A DNA stretch of 64,000 nt from Planctomycetaceae bacterium (GCA_017795105.1 CP051247.1:5054001-5118000); one strand, 5' to 3'. Counted from the first letter of the stretch, positions 16,625 to 26,586 are shown. Notes: generated by a model not told the origin, from the sequence alone. Numbers and translations are program-made.

Positions 16625-18439
16625 ATGAAACGGATCTTCCTTCCAAGTTTCCTACCCTCTCCAATGACTCTCGGATTCAAGAATCGTCTGGTTTTGTCGA
16701 TCCTGATTCTGAGTGCTCTGGCTGCGCCTGGATTGGCTCAGGAAACGCCCCCCGCGTTGCCGGCCGACGTTGACGTCGATCCGGAAGCCGAAGCACTGCA
16801 GAAACGGCGGGATATCGCCGTCGCGCTCAACTATTGCCGCGCTTCGTTTCACCGCATTCGCAAGTATCCCACGCAGCAGGTGATGGAAGAAGAGCAGGAA
16901 AAGATTCTTAACAATCTGAATCTCAGCGGGATCAAGAATCCGGAGATTATCGGGCTCTACACCGAAGTGCTCGACGAAATCGGCCAGATTCAGCTCAGTG
17001 AGAAAGAGACTGAGCTGTACGATGTCAAATACAAGCGATCGCTGCGGCAGGAACTGGCATTCGATTCCCTCGCAATCGGGCTCGATCTGTTGACGGCTCA
17101 ATACATCGGCGCGGTTCGTACCGGTGCGGCCAGCTGGTGGGACTACCGGAACTTCAAATGGACCCGCGATAACGAAGTCTTCAAGCTCGAAAAAGCCCGG
17201 GTCAACTCGGTCGTCAAGAAGTCCTCGAACTTCCTCGATACCTTCTGGAAGCTCTGCCAGGAACATGAGATTCCGGATCGCTGGCTGGTTCGCTCAACCG
17301 ATCTGGATCAGCTTGAGGTCGCCATGAACGAGCCTAATCCGGAAGTGCGTCTGCGCATTCTTCAGCGGATGGAGCCCTTCATGGAATGCTATCCGCCGTA
17401 CTGGTATTACCTTGCGAGAACGCATCAGGCGACCGGAGAGCTGGTTGCATCGCTGCGAGATTACGGTCAGCTGGAGCATCTCGGAACGCATCATTTTCGT
17501 CGGGACGATATGCTCGCCAGTGCATTCGCCAATCAGGCGGTGATTCAATCCTATCTCAACGAAGGGGATGCCGTTGCGACCGCCCGCAAGGCGCTGTCGT
17601 ATTCGACCGATGTCTGGGAAGCGAACCTGGCCTGCGCCCGAATTCTCCAGCATGCTGGCGATCTGGCAGCCGCTGAAGACGCGATCCTTCGCAATCTCGA
17701 TGTCGGTCTCGAGGAAGAACAGAGCACGGTTACGTTGCTCACGTTCTACCACGATACCGGCAACAACACCCAGCTGGCTCGCCGTCTGGGGGACAGTAAA
17801 ACCCTGGCTCACGTGCCCCCGCCGGTGCTGATCCGGTTTGCGTCGCGGTTGTCGGTCGAGGAAACACCGCCGATTGTCTGGACCGCTCTGGCGACCTCGG
17901 TGCGCATCTATCCTCAACTCGGCTTTGGTAACGACGATGTCATTATGGCCTGTCATCCGGTCTGGAAGATCGACCGCAGCAAACTCGCACTCATTCGAGA
18001 CGATGGCACCAAGGTGGCCGGGGAGTACTTCCGCCAGGGCGATATCGATGTGGTCCGCTTTCCCAAAGTAGCCGATTTCGGCGGGTATGTGACCGGGCCA
18101 TCGGCGTTTCCGCAGCTGAAACTCGCCGTGCAGTACGGCGATGCCAATCCGATTCAGCTCGCCTTTTCGGATGAAACTCCGAGCAATGAACAAGGCAGTC
18201 CGACGTCTGTCGCGGCTCGAAATACCAGTGATCCTCGCAGTTATCATCTGGTCTCTGCTCAGTGGGGAGATCGCAGCATTGCAGTGCTTCGCGATTACCC
18301 CCGGACAGCTGCGATCTATCAGCCCGTACGGAACTTCGCAACCGCGGGGACGATCGGTTCCAAAGCAGGAGACGAGGTCAAGTCGGCCGAGCAGAATGAA
18401 CAGCAGTCGTCCGATGATGACGACACGACGATCCGCTGA
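16625..18439 (+). CDS. Exported TPR-like protein of unknown function
   Basis: About 604 residues from ATG 16625, which has AGGA close upstream and gives an N-terminal signal peptide (LVLSILILSALAAPGLA). The middle is helical and TPR-like: PYWYYLARTHQATGELVASLRDYGQLEHLG, AVIQSYLNEGDAVATARKALSYSTDVWEANLACARILQHAGDLAAAEDAILRNLD. The C-terminal 200 residues are beta-rich (VWKIDRSKLALIRDDGTKVAGEYF) and end in an acidic, glutamine-rich tail. Probably a periplasmic scaffold or interaction protein. No enzyme motif seen. Confidence 0.75.
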   Translation: MKRIFLPSFLPSPMTLGFKNRLVLSILILSALAAPGLAQETPPALPADVDVDPEAEALQKRRDIAVALNYCRASFHRIRKYPTQQVMEEEQEKILNNLNLSGIKNPEIIGLYTEVLDEIGQIQLSEKETELYDVKYKRSLRQELAFDSLAIGLDLLTAQYIGAVRTGAASWWDYRNFKWTRDNEVFKLEKARVNSVVKKSSNFLDTFWKLCQEHEIPDRWLVRSTDLDQLEVAMNEPNPEVRLRILQRMEPFMECYPPYWYYLARTHQATGELVASLRDYGQLEHLGTHHFRRDDMLASAFANQAVIQSYLNEGDAVATARKALSYSTDVWEANLACARILQHAGDLAAAEDAILRNLDVGLEEEQSTVTLLTFYHDTGNNTQLARRLGDSKTLAHVPPPVLIRFASRLSVEETPPIVWTALATSVRIYPQLGFGNDDVIMACHPVWKIDRSKLALIRDDGTKVAGEYFRQGDIDVVRFPKVADFGGYVTGPSAFPQLKLAVQYGDANPIQLAFSDETPSNEQGSPTSVAARNTSDPRSYHLVSAQWGDRSIAVLRDYPRTAAIYQPVRNFATAGTIGSKAGDEVKSAEQNEQQSSDDDDTTIR

Positions 18440-18589
18440 GTCTTGTTCAGATCTGGCGACTATTATGCGTTCCGCAGTTGAAGAACGCAGTTTCGGTCTG
18501 GTGTTTTCGCCGCTCTCCTTTATGGTCCAGATTTGACCGACGCAGAGGAACCGTCAGAATGAAGGCGGACTCTGGGAGAGTGAGGAGTG

Positions 18590-19564
18590 ATGAGCAATCC
18601 CCCCAAGCAGGTCGTCATATCGAAGAATCCGTACTCCGGATCCGGACTCCGCGAACCGCAGCTGATGCGGCTGACCAAGCGTCTGAGCGAGCTGGGCCTG
18701 GAACCGTGCGTATTCACCGATCGCGATGCGCTCAAACAAGAGCTGGAGAACGAAACGTTTCGGCGTGAAACCCGCTGCATTGTTGCTGCCGGCGGCGATG
18801 GGACCGTCGATGATATGATCAACCGGTATCCCGGGGTTCCGCTCGCCGTCCTCGCCATGGGTACGGAAAACCTGCTCGCCAAACACTTCGGCATGCCGCG
18901 AAACGGCGGCGAAGTCGCGGAGATGATTGCAGCCGGAAACGTCGAACAGATGGATGTCGGCGTGATCAACGGTCATCGTTTCGCCGTGATGGCCAGCTGT
19001 GGATTTGATGCCGAAGTGATCTATCAGGCTCATCTGGCTCGCTCCGGACGAATCACCAAGTTGCATTACGTGCGGCCGATCTGGAAGACAATTCGTACGT
19101 TTCCCGGGCATCGGTTGACTGTTTCATCGCCCGATCTGCCCGAGCCGGTCGAATGCGATATGGTCGTAGTTTCGAACGTGTCCCGGTACGCCTCCAACCT
19201 GCCGGTCAACCCGGGGTCCCGGCACGATGACGGCCTGCTCAGCGTCTGTATTCTTAAAGCTGCCAAGCCCCTCGATCTTATCGGCTATTCTCTTCGTGGA
19301 TTCCTGATGCGGTCGATTCAGTCGACGAAGATCAGCCGCTTCATGACGACCGCGCTGACGGTCGAGACCGCGGAGCCAGTCCGCGTTCAGGCCGACGGGG
19401 AATCGATCGGGCATTCCCCCTGCGAGATCTCGATTCTCCCCGCATCATTGAGCCTGATCGTCCCTGCCCGCTGGGCTGAAGAAGCGAAGAAAACCCGCCT
19501 CTCGGGCATCCGGGCGGTCCGGGCACAACAGCTTCCGCCATTGCCGGCCGGTCAACCTGAGTAG
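18590..19564 (+). CDS. Diacylglycerol/lipid kinase family protein
   Basis: 324 residues of the DAGK catalytic/YegS family. The glycine-rich start VVISKNPYSGSG, the nucleotide-binding GGDGTVDDMIN block near residue 67, and PLAVLAMGTENLLAKHFG are diagnostic. CGFDAEVIYQAH and the C-terminal VRVQADGESIGHSPCEISILP are the second lobe. It would phosphorylate diacylglycerol, a sphingoid-type lipid or a related lipid with ATP at the membrane surface. GTG 18587 and ATG 18590 are adjacent possible starts; a GAGGAG at 18582 is very close, so ATG 18590 is preferred but not certain. Confidence 0.88.
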   Translation: MSNPPKQVVISKNPYSGSGLREPQLMRLTKRLSELGLEPCVFTDRDALKQELENETFRRETRCIVAAGGDGTVDDMINRYPGVPLAVLAMGTENLLAKHFGMPRNGGEVAEMIAAGNVEQMDVGVINGHRFAVMASCGFDAEVIYQAHLARSGRITKLHYVRPIWKTIRTFPGHRLTVSSPDLPEPVECDMVVVSNVSRYASNLPVNPGSRHDDGLLSVCILKAAKPLDLIGYSLRGFLMRSIQSTKISRFMTTALTVETAEPVRVQADGESIGHSPCEISILPASLSLIVPARWAEEAKKTRLSGIRAVRAQQLPPLPAGQPE

Positions 19565-19619
19565 ACAATTCGCAGGGACGCGTCTGCGCGGCAATCGGAT
19601 CGACGCAAGCAGCAGGTAG

Positions 19620-19648
19620 GCTGGGATAGCCGTCAGGCGTATCCCAGC
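19620..19648. repeat. Short hairpin repeat
   Basis: GCTGGGATA and TATCCCAGC form 9-bp perfect arms round an 11-base loop. It lies 55 bp after the lipid kinase stop, in a region where two genes converge, and may also help end transcription. Confidence 0.6.
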
Positions 19649-19706
19649 AAATGCGCGTCCCTCTGAAGTTACGAGGCTCCCGCCACGGACTCTCCCTCGA
19701 GATCCT

Positions 19707-19719
19707 AACCCGAAGCGTG
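19707..19719. repeat. Half copy of the AACCCGAAGCGTG repeat
   Basis: The 13 bases AACCCGAAGCGTG match one end of the 21-bp arm found twice at 34345-34410. Here no second arm follows, so it looks like a truncated copy. Confidence 0.55.
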
Positions 19720-19737
19720 CACGATCGTGAAACGAAC

Positions 19738-19763
19738 ATGGCCACGCAATTGCGTGGCCATGT
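19738..19763. repeat. Perfect 26-bp palindrome
   Basis: CATGGCCACGCAA is followed directly by its exact reverse complement. It belongs to the family of the 2151-2174 palindrome (shared CATGGCCACGC arms). It lies 24 bp past the peroxiredoxin stop. Confidence 0.8.
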
Positions 19764-19786
19764 GGGAATCTCGTTACGAGCCGAGC

Positions 19787-20386
<600 letters not shown>

Positions 20387-20520
20387 TGTGATATCCTTCG
20401 AGTAGAGAGTTGGGATCACGATCGAATCGTGGCTTCACTCTACCATCTCGGCTGCTGCGTTGGTAACGGACGGCGCTCGATTCCGCAGTGGTTTCTTCGA
20501 CAATTCTTCCCGGATGATTC

Positions 20521-22755
20521 ATGCTCTTTCGTGTCAGCACAGCCATAACGCTCGCCTCCACCGTCGCCGCGACCGCTTTGCTGGCTGCGGTGCTGTTGAA
20601 CGATTCCGTATCGGCCGTCTGGTCCTACCTCGCCCTTGGGCTGGTCATTTCGATGCAGGTTGTCCTGCTCATACTCGTCGTGAGAACCCGGCATCGGTAT
20701 CTCGACAAATTGACAATGCCGGAGCTCAACGATCTTCAACAGGCCAAACGCGATTTCGAAGAAGATCAGGTTCGGATTCGTCGGGAGATCGAAGCCGAGA
20801 CAGCCCGTCTCGAGCAAATGTCCCGCAAAGTGGCCGACCGCTTTCGAGTCATTCACGAATGGCTCGATACACCCGAGTTGATCGACCTTCGGGATTCCCG
20901 TTCCGAGCCGCTCGAGACACAGTTCGCCGCTTCGCATTCCATGTCGCACGTCGATCGGGACCGGCTGGCGGAACACGACCGGAAAGTGGCTCAGATTCTG
21001 GAGACGCAGGCCGAAACGATCTACGAGAAAATCCGTACCAACTACTACGCGCCGGCTCAGAAGTTCGATCTGCACCTTTTCCGTGAAGACATGATGACGC
21101 TGGCGATTCAGATTGCTCAAGTCTACAAACCGGGCCTCGACAATCCGCTGCTGCGAACCACGCCCGAACAGCTCGCCCGAGCGCTGAATCGAATCGGACT
21201 GCATCTGCTCGTGGTCATGGATCAGCTGCCAATCGATCTGAAATCGTATGACATCCAGACGACCTACGACACGGTTCGCAAGGCGATCAAAACGTACGGC
21301 CATTACACGAAAGCCTCCCCGTATCTCGACTGGGCGTCCAAGGGAATTTTCTTCGGGCGAATGGTCACGAGCGTCAATCCGTTGACGCTGGGCATCTGGT
21401 GGGGAGCCACCGAACTCGGCAAGTTCGGAGCCCGGAAGTTTGCTTCTCGGATCATCGACCGACAAGCGGTTGGCCTGCTGCAGAGTCTCGTTCGCGTCGT
21501 CGGCTACGAAGTTGCCGCGATTTACGGCGGCGATTTTCGACATCGCGATCCGAACTGGGCGTATGGCGTCGAGATCTCTCAGATGGTCGGAATGCTGCCG
21601 ACTTCACGGGCCAGCCTGCAGTTTGCTCTGAAAGAGATTACGCGGCTGGAGCTACGCAACGAGTACGATCGTCTGACGTTGTTTCGAGCGGTCTCAGCCG
21701 GGAAGGCGATCGGGCGGAGCCATGTTTATGTCGACATGCTGACTGAAGAAGAGCGGCGGCGGATTCTCGAATTGCTCGAACATGCCTATCAGGAGTTTTC
21801 GCACGGTCGTTCGAGTAAGGAATCGGACCAGTGGCGGAAGTCGGTGCAGGAGCACCTCGGATTGCAGTTCTCCCTGAAAACCGGCAGCGGACAGAAGACA
21901 AAGTCTCGAGACCTGGTTCAGGATCGGGAAGTCCTGCGTTGCGTGATCGCCTTTCTGTTCCATGTGAAGCAACTGTCAGTGACCGAGATTCGCGTGCGGC
22001 TCGAAGACATCAAAATTTGTGAGCAGCTGCAGATGCAGATCGCCCCGAGTGAATGTCAGCAGCTTGTCCAGGAGCTCCTGCCTGCGGAATTGAATAAGCC
22101 CGGCTGGGAATTGATGCCTCCGGATCTCGATCCCGACGATCGCCGTGTGGCCGCGATGCTCGACCTGCTGACCAGCTGGAACGCCAGCATCCCGCCGCAC
22201 TCGCCGGAAGCCGAGGGGGTTCTGGTCGAGCTCGGTCTCTATTACCGTCGACCACTCCGCGACATGGAGGAAAAGGTCTGTGAGGCGTACCAATCGTTTC
22301 TCGAAGAAACTTTTCCTGCGGAAGCCGAGCGGATCGGCCATTTTTCGCCGCTGGAAAGCAGGGCGGTCGAGTACCTCAAGGAGAACAGCCAGCTGTCGGG
22401 GCTGCCTGATCAGATCTACGGGCGGGTGACGGTCGCCTGGCGGTTCTTTAACGACGCCCTCCAGACGCCCGGACACAAGGATGACGAACTGAGGATCTTC
22501 GTCGTCGGCGAGCAGATTGTGCTCGTCGACCTGGGAGGGCTGGACAATGTGCCGGAAATTATTTGGCAGGCAACTCCGGAGACGATTCTTGAGAACCAGT
22601 CGAGCGTAATGACCGCCATGGCATTGCTGCGGAACGGCAAAACGCTGGCCGAGCCCGGAGCAGCCGAGATCACGGCTGTCCGTATCGAAGCACCCATCAC
22701 GGCCCGGTATCAGTCCTTCTTCGCCGCGCTGATGCGACGCTTCGCGACCACGTGA
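20521..22755 (+). CDS. Large two-helix membrane protein of unknown function
   Basis: 744 residues. Two transmembrane helices open the protein (about 8-28 and 36-56), then a coiled coil (LNDLQQAKRDFEEDQVRIRREIEAETARLEQMSRK). The long cytoplasmic part has a helical domain with ASPYLDWASKGIFFGRMVTSVNPLTLGIWWGATELGKFGARKFASR near 270-310, which is glycine-rich and amphipathic and might touch membrane. Further helical and mixed segments follow without Walker, DxD or other catalytic motifs. I do not recognise the family. A membrane-associated structural or trafficking role is only a guess. Confidence 0.7.
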   Translation: MLFRVSTAITLASTVAATALLAAVLLNDSVSAVWSYLALGLVISMQVVLLILVVRTRHRYLDKLTMPELNDLQQAKRDFEEDQVRIRREIEAETARLEQMSRKVADRFRVIHEWLDTPELIDLRDSRSEPLETQFAASHSMSHVDRDRLAEHDRKVAQILETQAETIYEKIRTNYYAPAQKFDLHLFREDMMTLAIQIAQVYKPGLDNPLLRTTPEQLARALNRIGLHLLVVMDQLPIDLKSYDIQTTYDTVRKAIKTYGHYTKASPYLDWASKGIFFGRMVTSVNPLTLGIWWGATELGKFGARKFASRIIDRQAVGLLQSLVRVVGYEVAAIYGGDFRHRDPNWAYGVEISQMVGMLPTSRASLQFALKEITRLELRNEYDRLTLFRAVSAGKAIGRSHVYVDMLTEEERRRILELLEHAYQEFSHGRSSKESDQWRKSVQEHLGLQFSLKTGSGQKTKSRDLVQDREVLRCVIAFLFHVKQLSVTEIRVRLEDIKICEQLQMQIAPSECQQLVQELLPAELNKPGWELMPPDLDPDDRRVAAMLDLLTSWNASIPPHSPEAEGVLVELGLYYRRPLRDMEEKVCEAYQSFLEETFPAEAERIGHFSPLESRAVEYLKENSQLSGLPDQIYGRVTVAWRFFNDALQTPGHKDDELRIFVVGEQIVLVDLGGLDNVPEIIWQATPETILENQSSVMTAMALLRNGKTLAEPGAAEITAVRIEAPITARYQSFFAALMRRFATT

Positions 22756-22864
22756 AGTCGATGTAAGAATGTCCCTGAAAATCTGCACTGGACCTGTTTG
22801 GCAAGACGCTTTATAAGCCTCTGCTGCTCGCGAGGTTCTGTCAAAACTCCAGGTGGACGTACTT

Positions 22865-23707
22865 ATGAATTCGACCGTCAAACCCCGTCCCGCAACGTTC
22901 CGTGCGCTCGGTCATCAGGAGCCGCCGTTGGAGATCGTGATCGACGGCACGGTTTTCGAACGTCTGGACGTTTTCAAGCACGATTCCTGGGCCGCCACCG
23001 CTCAGTATCGGGGACCGGAATTCGACACGGTCTGCAAGTTCAATCGTATTCAGCCGATCGCGGGTTTGACCACGAAATGGATCGGGCGTTTTCTGGCCAA
23101 CCGCGAAGCGTTCGCTTACGGCCGACTGGCCGGTATTCGAGGGATCGCCCCCGGATGCGAAACGATCTCGCTCCACAACAAGACACTGAAGAATGTGGTC
23201 GCCCACCAGTTCGTGCCGGGGCATCCGCTCGGGGCGAAGGAAGAAGTGAACGACGAGTTCTTTCCGCAGTTGCTCGCGATTCTGAAGGCGGTTCACGATC
23301 GCGGTTTCGCCTATGTCGATCTGCACAAGCGAGAGAACATTCTCGTTGGCGATGATGGCAACCCGTATCTGATCGACTTTCAGATCAGCTATTACTCCTC
23401 TCCGGATCGGCTGCTCAAGATACCGTTTTCCGGGACCACGTTGAAGGTGTTGCAGTTCGCTGACCTGTATCACCTGACCAAGCATGTCAAACGATTGCGA
23501 CCCGATCAGGTCGATCAACTCGGGCTGACCAAATACGCCGAGAAGCCGTGGTTCATCCGGGCTCATCGCGTGATCGCCGTTCCGTTCCGAACGATGCGAC
23601 GGAAGTTCCTCAGCAAGATCGGCGTTCGCGACAGATCGGGCCGCTCCGGAACCGAAGTCTTCGCCGAACACGCATTTCGCGAAGAGACTTCAAAGAAAGC
23701 CGCCTGA
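22865..23707 (+). CDS. Protein-kinase-fold protein (WaaP/RIO-like lipopolysaccharide kinase family)
   Basis: 280 residues from ATG 22865, which has AGGTGG eight bases upstream. The catalytic loop reads YVD152LHKRENILV, with D152 and N158 as base and metal ligand, and the DFG aspartate is in LID171FQ. This is the shortened kinase fold of RIO/WaaP/KdkA proteins that phosphorylate LPS core sugars or proteins. The usual histidine two residues before the catalytic aspartate is absent (Y-V-D), and the DFG glycine is Q. An LPS-kinase role would fit the glycan genes at the left end of the window, but they are 14 kb away. Confidence 0.7.
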   Translation: MNSTVKPRPATFRALGHQEPPLEIVIDGTVFERLDVFKHDSWAATAQYRGPEFDTVCKFNRIQPIAGLTTKWIGRFLANREAFAYGRLAGIRGIAPGCETISLHNKTLKNVVAHQFVPGHPLGAKEEVNDEFFPQLLAILKAVHDRGFAYVDLHKRENILVGDDGNPYLIDFQISYYSSPDRLLKIPFSGTTLKVLQFADLYHLTKHVKRLRPDQVDQLGLTKYAEKPWFIRAHRVIAVPFRTMRRKFLSKIGVRDRSGRSGTEVFAEHAFREETSKKAA

Positions 23708-23728
23708 CCTCTCGCATCCTGTGAATGC

Positions 23729-23745
23729 CACTGGCTCCGCCAGTG
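23729..23745. repeat. CACTGGC hairpin repeat
   Basis: CACTGGC and GCCAGTG pair around TCC. The same 17-base hairpin with a TCT loop recurs at 30777-30793, and a half copy lies near 31080. Confidence 0.75.
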
Positions 23746-23792
23746 CGCCTTGAACTGAGAAACCCTGTGAGGTTCAGCTAATCAATGGATGG

Positions 23793-23812
23793 CTCAGACG
23801 CGTGCGTCTGAG
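23793..23812. repeat. CTCAGACGC palindrome
   Basis: Nine-bp perfect arms CTCAGACGC/GCGTCTGAG around GT. It is a variant of the palindrome at 23929-23948 (shared CAGACG..CGTCTG core). Confidence 0.75.
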
Positions 23813-23928
23813 TGGCAGAGCCACAAGAAGTCGCTAACCGACGTTCTCGACGCTGCCCGGAAAGAATTTCAGCATGGCTGTCGTGGGTGTTGTTCCGCGA
23901 TCAGCAACTGCTTCCTGTGCCTTCGTCA

Positions 23929-23948
23929 CCCAGACGTGCACGTCTGGG
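23929..23948. repeat. Perfect 20-bp palindrome CCCAGACGTGCACGTCTGGG
   Basis: Exactly self-complementary with no loop. It lies 40 bp beyond the uup stop and may act as its terminator as well as being a repeat copy. Confidence 0.75.
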
Positions 23949-23988
23949 CCATCCATTCAGAGTGAACGTTGGACAATGATGTCCAACT

Positions 23989-25797
23989 CTACGCCCGCTC
24001 TTCCAGGTGTTCCCAACGGGCGTAGAGTTCGGCCACGCGGGCTTCCACCGCTTTGAGCTGATCGGACACCTCTTTGATCTGATCGGGACCTTGCTGGTAG
24101 AACGCCGGATCAGCCATTCGTTCGTGCAGTTCGGCCTGTTCGGCTTCAACCTTCTCCATCAGTTCCGGCAGTTGTTCGAGCTCTTTCTGTTCTTTGTAGG
24201 TCAACTTCGCTGGACGAGTTTCCGCATGGGCAGCTGCTTTGGCCTTAGCCTTCTTCGATGACGATTCCAAAGATGCTTCAGCGGTCTGGCGTTCCTCGTA
24301 CCGGGCGTAGTCGTCGTAGCCGCCATCGAACTCGCGGATGGTGCCATCCCGATTAACCGCCAGGATGCCGGTGCAAACATTGTTCAGGAATTCCCGGTCG
24401 TGGCTGACCAGCAGGACCGTGCCCTGATAGTTCATCACCATCTCTTCAAGCAGTTCCAGCGTCTCGGCATCCAGATCGTTCGTCGGTTCGTCGAGGACGA
24501 GCATGTTCGACGTCCGTTTGAACAAGCGAGCCAGCAACATGCGGTTCCGTTCGCCTCCGGAAAGATAGCGGGCCGGGCGGCGAGCCCGTTCTGGAGTGAA
24601 CAGGAAGTCCTGCAGATAGCCGTAAATATGCCGGGAGGCACCGTTGATGACGAGCTGCTCCTGACCTTCCCCCACGTTCTCAACCACAGTTTTCTCTTCG
24701 TCGATCTGCTCCCGCAACTGGTCGAAGTAGAGCGTTTCGAGTTTGGTGCCGTAGCGGATCGATCCTTCCTGCGGCTCCAATTCACCGAGAAGCAGTTTGA
24801 GCATCGTGGTCTTACCGGCTCCGTTCGGACCGACGATACCGATTTTGTCTCCACGCGTGATGACTGTCGAAAAATCGTTGATGATGGGCTTTTCGCTGTA
24901 GCGGAATGAAACATCTTCAGCCGCGATGACCAGGAAGCCGGATCGTTCCGACTCGGCAACGTGCAGCCGGACGTTGCCAACTTTCTTCCGCCGGGCGGCT
25001 CGCTCTTCCCGCATCTTCTTCAGAGCCCGCACGCGTCCTTCGTTACGGGTCCGACGGGCTTTAATGCCCTGTCGGATCCAGCGTTCTTCCTCCGCCAGTT
25101 TCTTGTCGAACAGTTCCTGTTGTTTCTGTTCGGCTTCGGTCGCCGCCTGTTTTCGTTCGAGAAACTTCTCGTAACTGCAGGTCCAGTCGTAGAGATGGCC
25201 CATTTCGATCTCGACGATCCGGCTCGCCAGCGACTTCAGAAACTGACGGTCGTGCGTGATGAAGGCCAATGCCCCGGTGTAGCCGCTGAGGAACTTTTCG
25301 AGCCAGCGAATCGACTCGATATCGAGGTGGTTGGTCGGTTCGTCGAGCAGCAGCAGGTTCGGCTCCTGAATCAGCGCCTGCGCCAGCAGCACGCGGCGTT
25401 TCATCCCGGATGAAAGCGCGGAGAAATCCCATGTCGGGTCGAGCTGCATCTTCGTGAGCACTTTGTCAACACGATGGTCGAGCTCCCAGCTCTCGGCTTC
25501 CACCTGATTGCTGTCCTGCGAGATCGTGACCTCGCGAACCACGGAATCGACCGTGCCCTGCGTTCCCTGAGGCACTTCCTGCAGCAGTCGAACAACCCGC
25601 AATTCCGGGGAACGGATGATAGTTCCCGTATCCGGTTCCATTTCCCCGGCAATCATTTTGAGCAACGTCGATTTGCCGGCTCCATTGCGGCCGATCAGAC
25701 CAATCCGATCGCCGTCGGAGATATCGAAGCTGATGTCATCGAACAGCGGCGGCTGCTCAAATCCGAACGTTACGTTATTGAAACTGACAAGTGCCAT
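23989..25797 (-). CDS. uup: ABC-F protein Uup
   Basis: 602 residues: two ABC ATPase domains and no membrane segments, then a C-terminal coiled-coil tail, the layout of Uup. Walker A motifs are GRNGAGKST (36-44) and GPNGAGKTT (about 325-333). Walker B/D-loops are LLLLDEPTNHLD and MLVLDEPTNDLD. Between them is the charged, arginine-rich linker (RWIRQGIKARRTRNEGRVRALKKM), and the C-terminal arm carries PELMEKVEAEQAELHERMADPAFYQQ. ABC-F proteins act on ribosomes and Uup also affects DNA branch migration in E. coli. Single gene facing away from a 304-bp intergenic region. Confidence 0.93.
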   Translation of the reverse strand: MALVSFNNVTFGFEQPPLFDDISFDISDGDRIGLIGRNGAGKSTLLKMIAGEMEPDTGTIIRSPELRVVRLLQEVPQGTQGTVDSVVREVTISQDSNQVEAESWELDHRVDKVLTKMQLDPTWDFSALSSGMKRRVLLAQALIQEPNLLLLDEPTNHLDIESIRWLEKFLSGYTGALAFITHDRQFLKSLASRIVEIEMGHLYDWTCSYEKFLERKQAATEAEQKQQELFDKKLAEEERWIRQGIKARRTRNEGRVRALKKMREERAARRKKVGNVRLHVAESERSGFLVIAAEDVSFRYSEKPIINDFSTVITRGDKIGIVGPNGAGKTTMLKLLLGELEPQEGSIRYGTKLETLYFDQLREQIDEEKTVVENVGEGQEQLVINGASRHIYGYLQDFLFTPERARRPARYLSGGERNRMLLARLFKRTSNMLVLDEPTNDLDAETLELLEEMVMNYQGTVLLVSHDREFLNNVCTGILAVNRDGTIREFDGGYDDYARYEERQTAEASLESSSKKAKAKAAAHAETRPAKLTYKEQKELEQLPELMEKVEAEQAELHERMADPAFYQQGPDQIKEVSDQLKAVEARVAELYARWEHLEERA

Positions 25798-26101
25798 GGT
25801 GAAAATGAATAGTGAACAGATGGTGTGGAGGCAGGAAGGCGGGACACGTACTGGCGGTAATGTACGGGAGAAGACCGCGAACGAATAGTGTGAGACCGTG
25901 AACTCGTTGTCTGCCAGAACGTCGAATGTCGTTGGATTCTGAGCGTTCAGCGCGAATCACTAAGGTCCCCAGATTGGAGGATGACGAATCAGAACGACCG
26001 CTGGAGGCGGGAAAATTAAAGGCGTCGGAGATTCGGCGCGGGAGTTGCTTCAGTCGTTTGTAACCAAGTGGCGAAATTTTTACGCACTCGGAGAGATTTT
26101 T
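25798..26101. other. Intergenic region between uup and a small membrane protein gene
   Basis: 304 bp between divergent genes that must hold both promoters. I see no clear gene, palindrome or RNA in it apart from the GGAGAG ribosome site of the + gene at about 26090. Confidence 0.5.
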
Positions 26102-26503
26102 ATGAGTACTAATCAGCCCGCCAACGATTATTCCCGTCACTTCGATCGAGACTATTTCCCTCCCGATCCGCCCTTGGACGGGACAATGAGTCCGGCCATG
26201 CGATCAACCTTCGCCGCTCTGGTGGCGTTGTGTGGTCTCTGGTTCGTCGGAGCCGGGATTTTTGAGATTGCCGGAGACGATTTCGCCTCCGCTCGAGTTC
26301 TGACCTTCAGTGAACCGGATCTTACGGTGGAGTCGGTGGCGGATGGACTGACGACGACAACAAACCGCGTCCACGGTGGACTTCTGATTGCCTCCGGGCT
26401 GACGTGGTTCGCGTGTGCGGCTGGAATCTTACGATCGTCGATTCCGGTCACCGTGCTCGCTGGACTGGTCGCAATTGTTCTCAGCGTGATGAGTAAGCTT
26501 TAA
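26102..26503 (+). CDS. Small membrane protein with two or three helices
   Basis: 133 residues. The N-terminus is polar and proline-rich (RDYFPPDPPLDG), then a helix (STFAALVALCGLWFVGAGIFEIAG), an extracytoplasmic segment and two C-terminal hydrophobic stretches (GGLLIASGLTWFACAAGILR, IPVTVLAGLVAIVLSVMSKL). GGAGAG seven bases ahead supports ATG 26102 over the earlier ORF start at 26045. It ends in a terminator at 26553. Family and function unknown. Confidence 0.7.
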   Translation: MSTNQPANDYSRHFDRDYFPPDPPLDGTMSPAMRSTFAALVALCGLWFVGAGIFEIAGDDFASARVLTFSEPDLTVESVADGLTTTTNRVHGGLLIASGLTWFACAAGILRSSIPVTVLAGLVAIVLSVMSKL

Positions 26504-26552
26504 ATCACGAAGCAAACTGCAACGGGGAGGAAGCAGCCCCTTGATCATAGAT

Positions 26553-26586
26553 GAGCCCCGTTCGGTTTTTCCGGGCGGGGCTTTTC
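26553..26586 (+). terminator. Rho-independent terminator
   Basis: AGCCCCG pairs with CGGGGCT around a loop of about 17 bases, followed by TTTT. It lies 50 bp after the small membrane protein's stop. Confidence 0.8.

Noticed and set aside
20440..21543. 367-codon - strand frame opposite the 744-residue protein
   Set aside because: The + strand product has two helices at its very N-terminus and a continuous domain series. The - strand product is Arg/Asp-rich without features.
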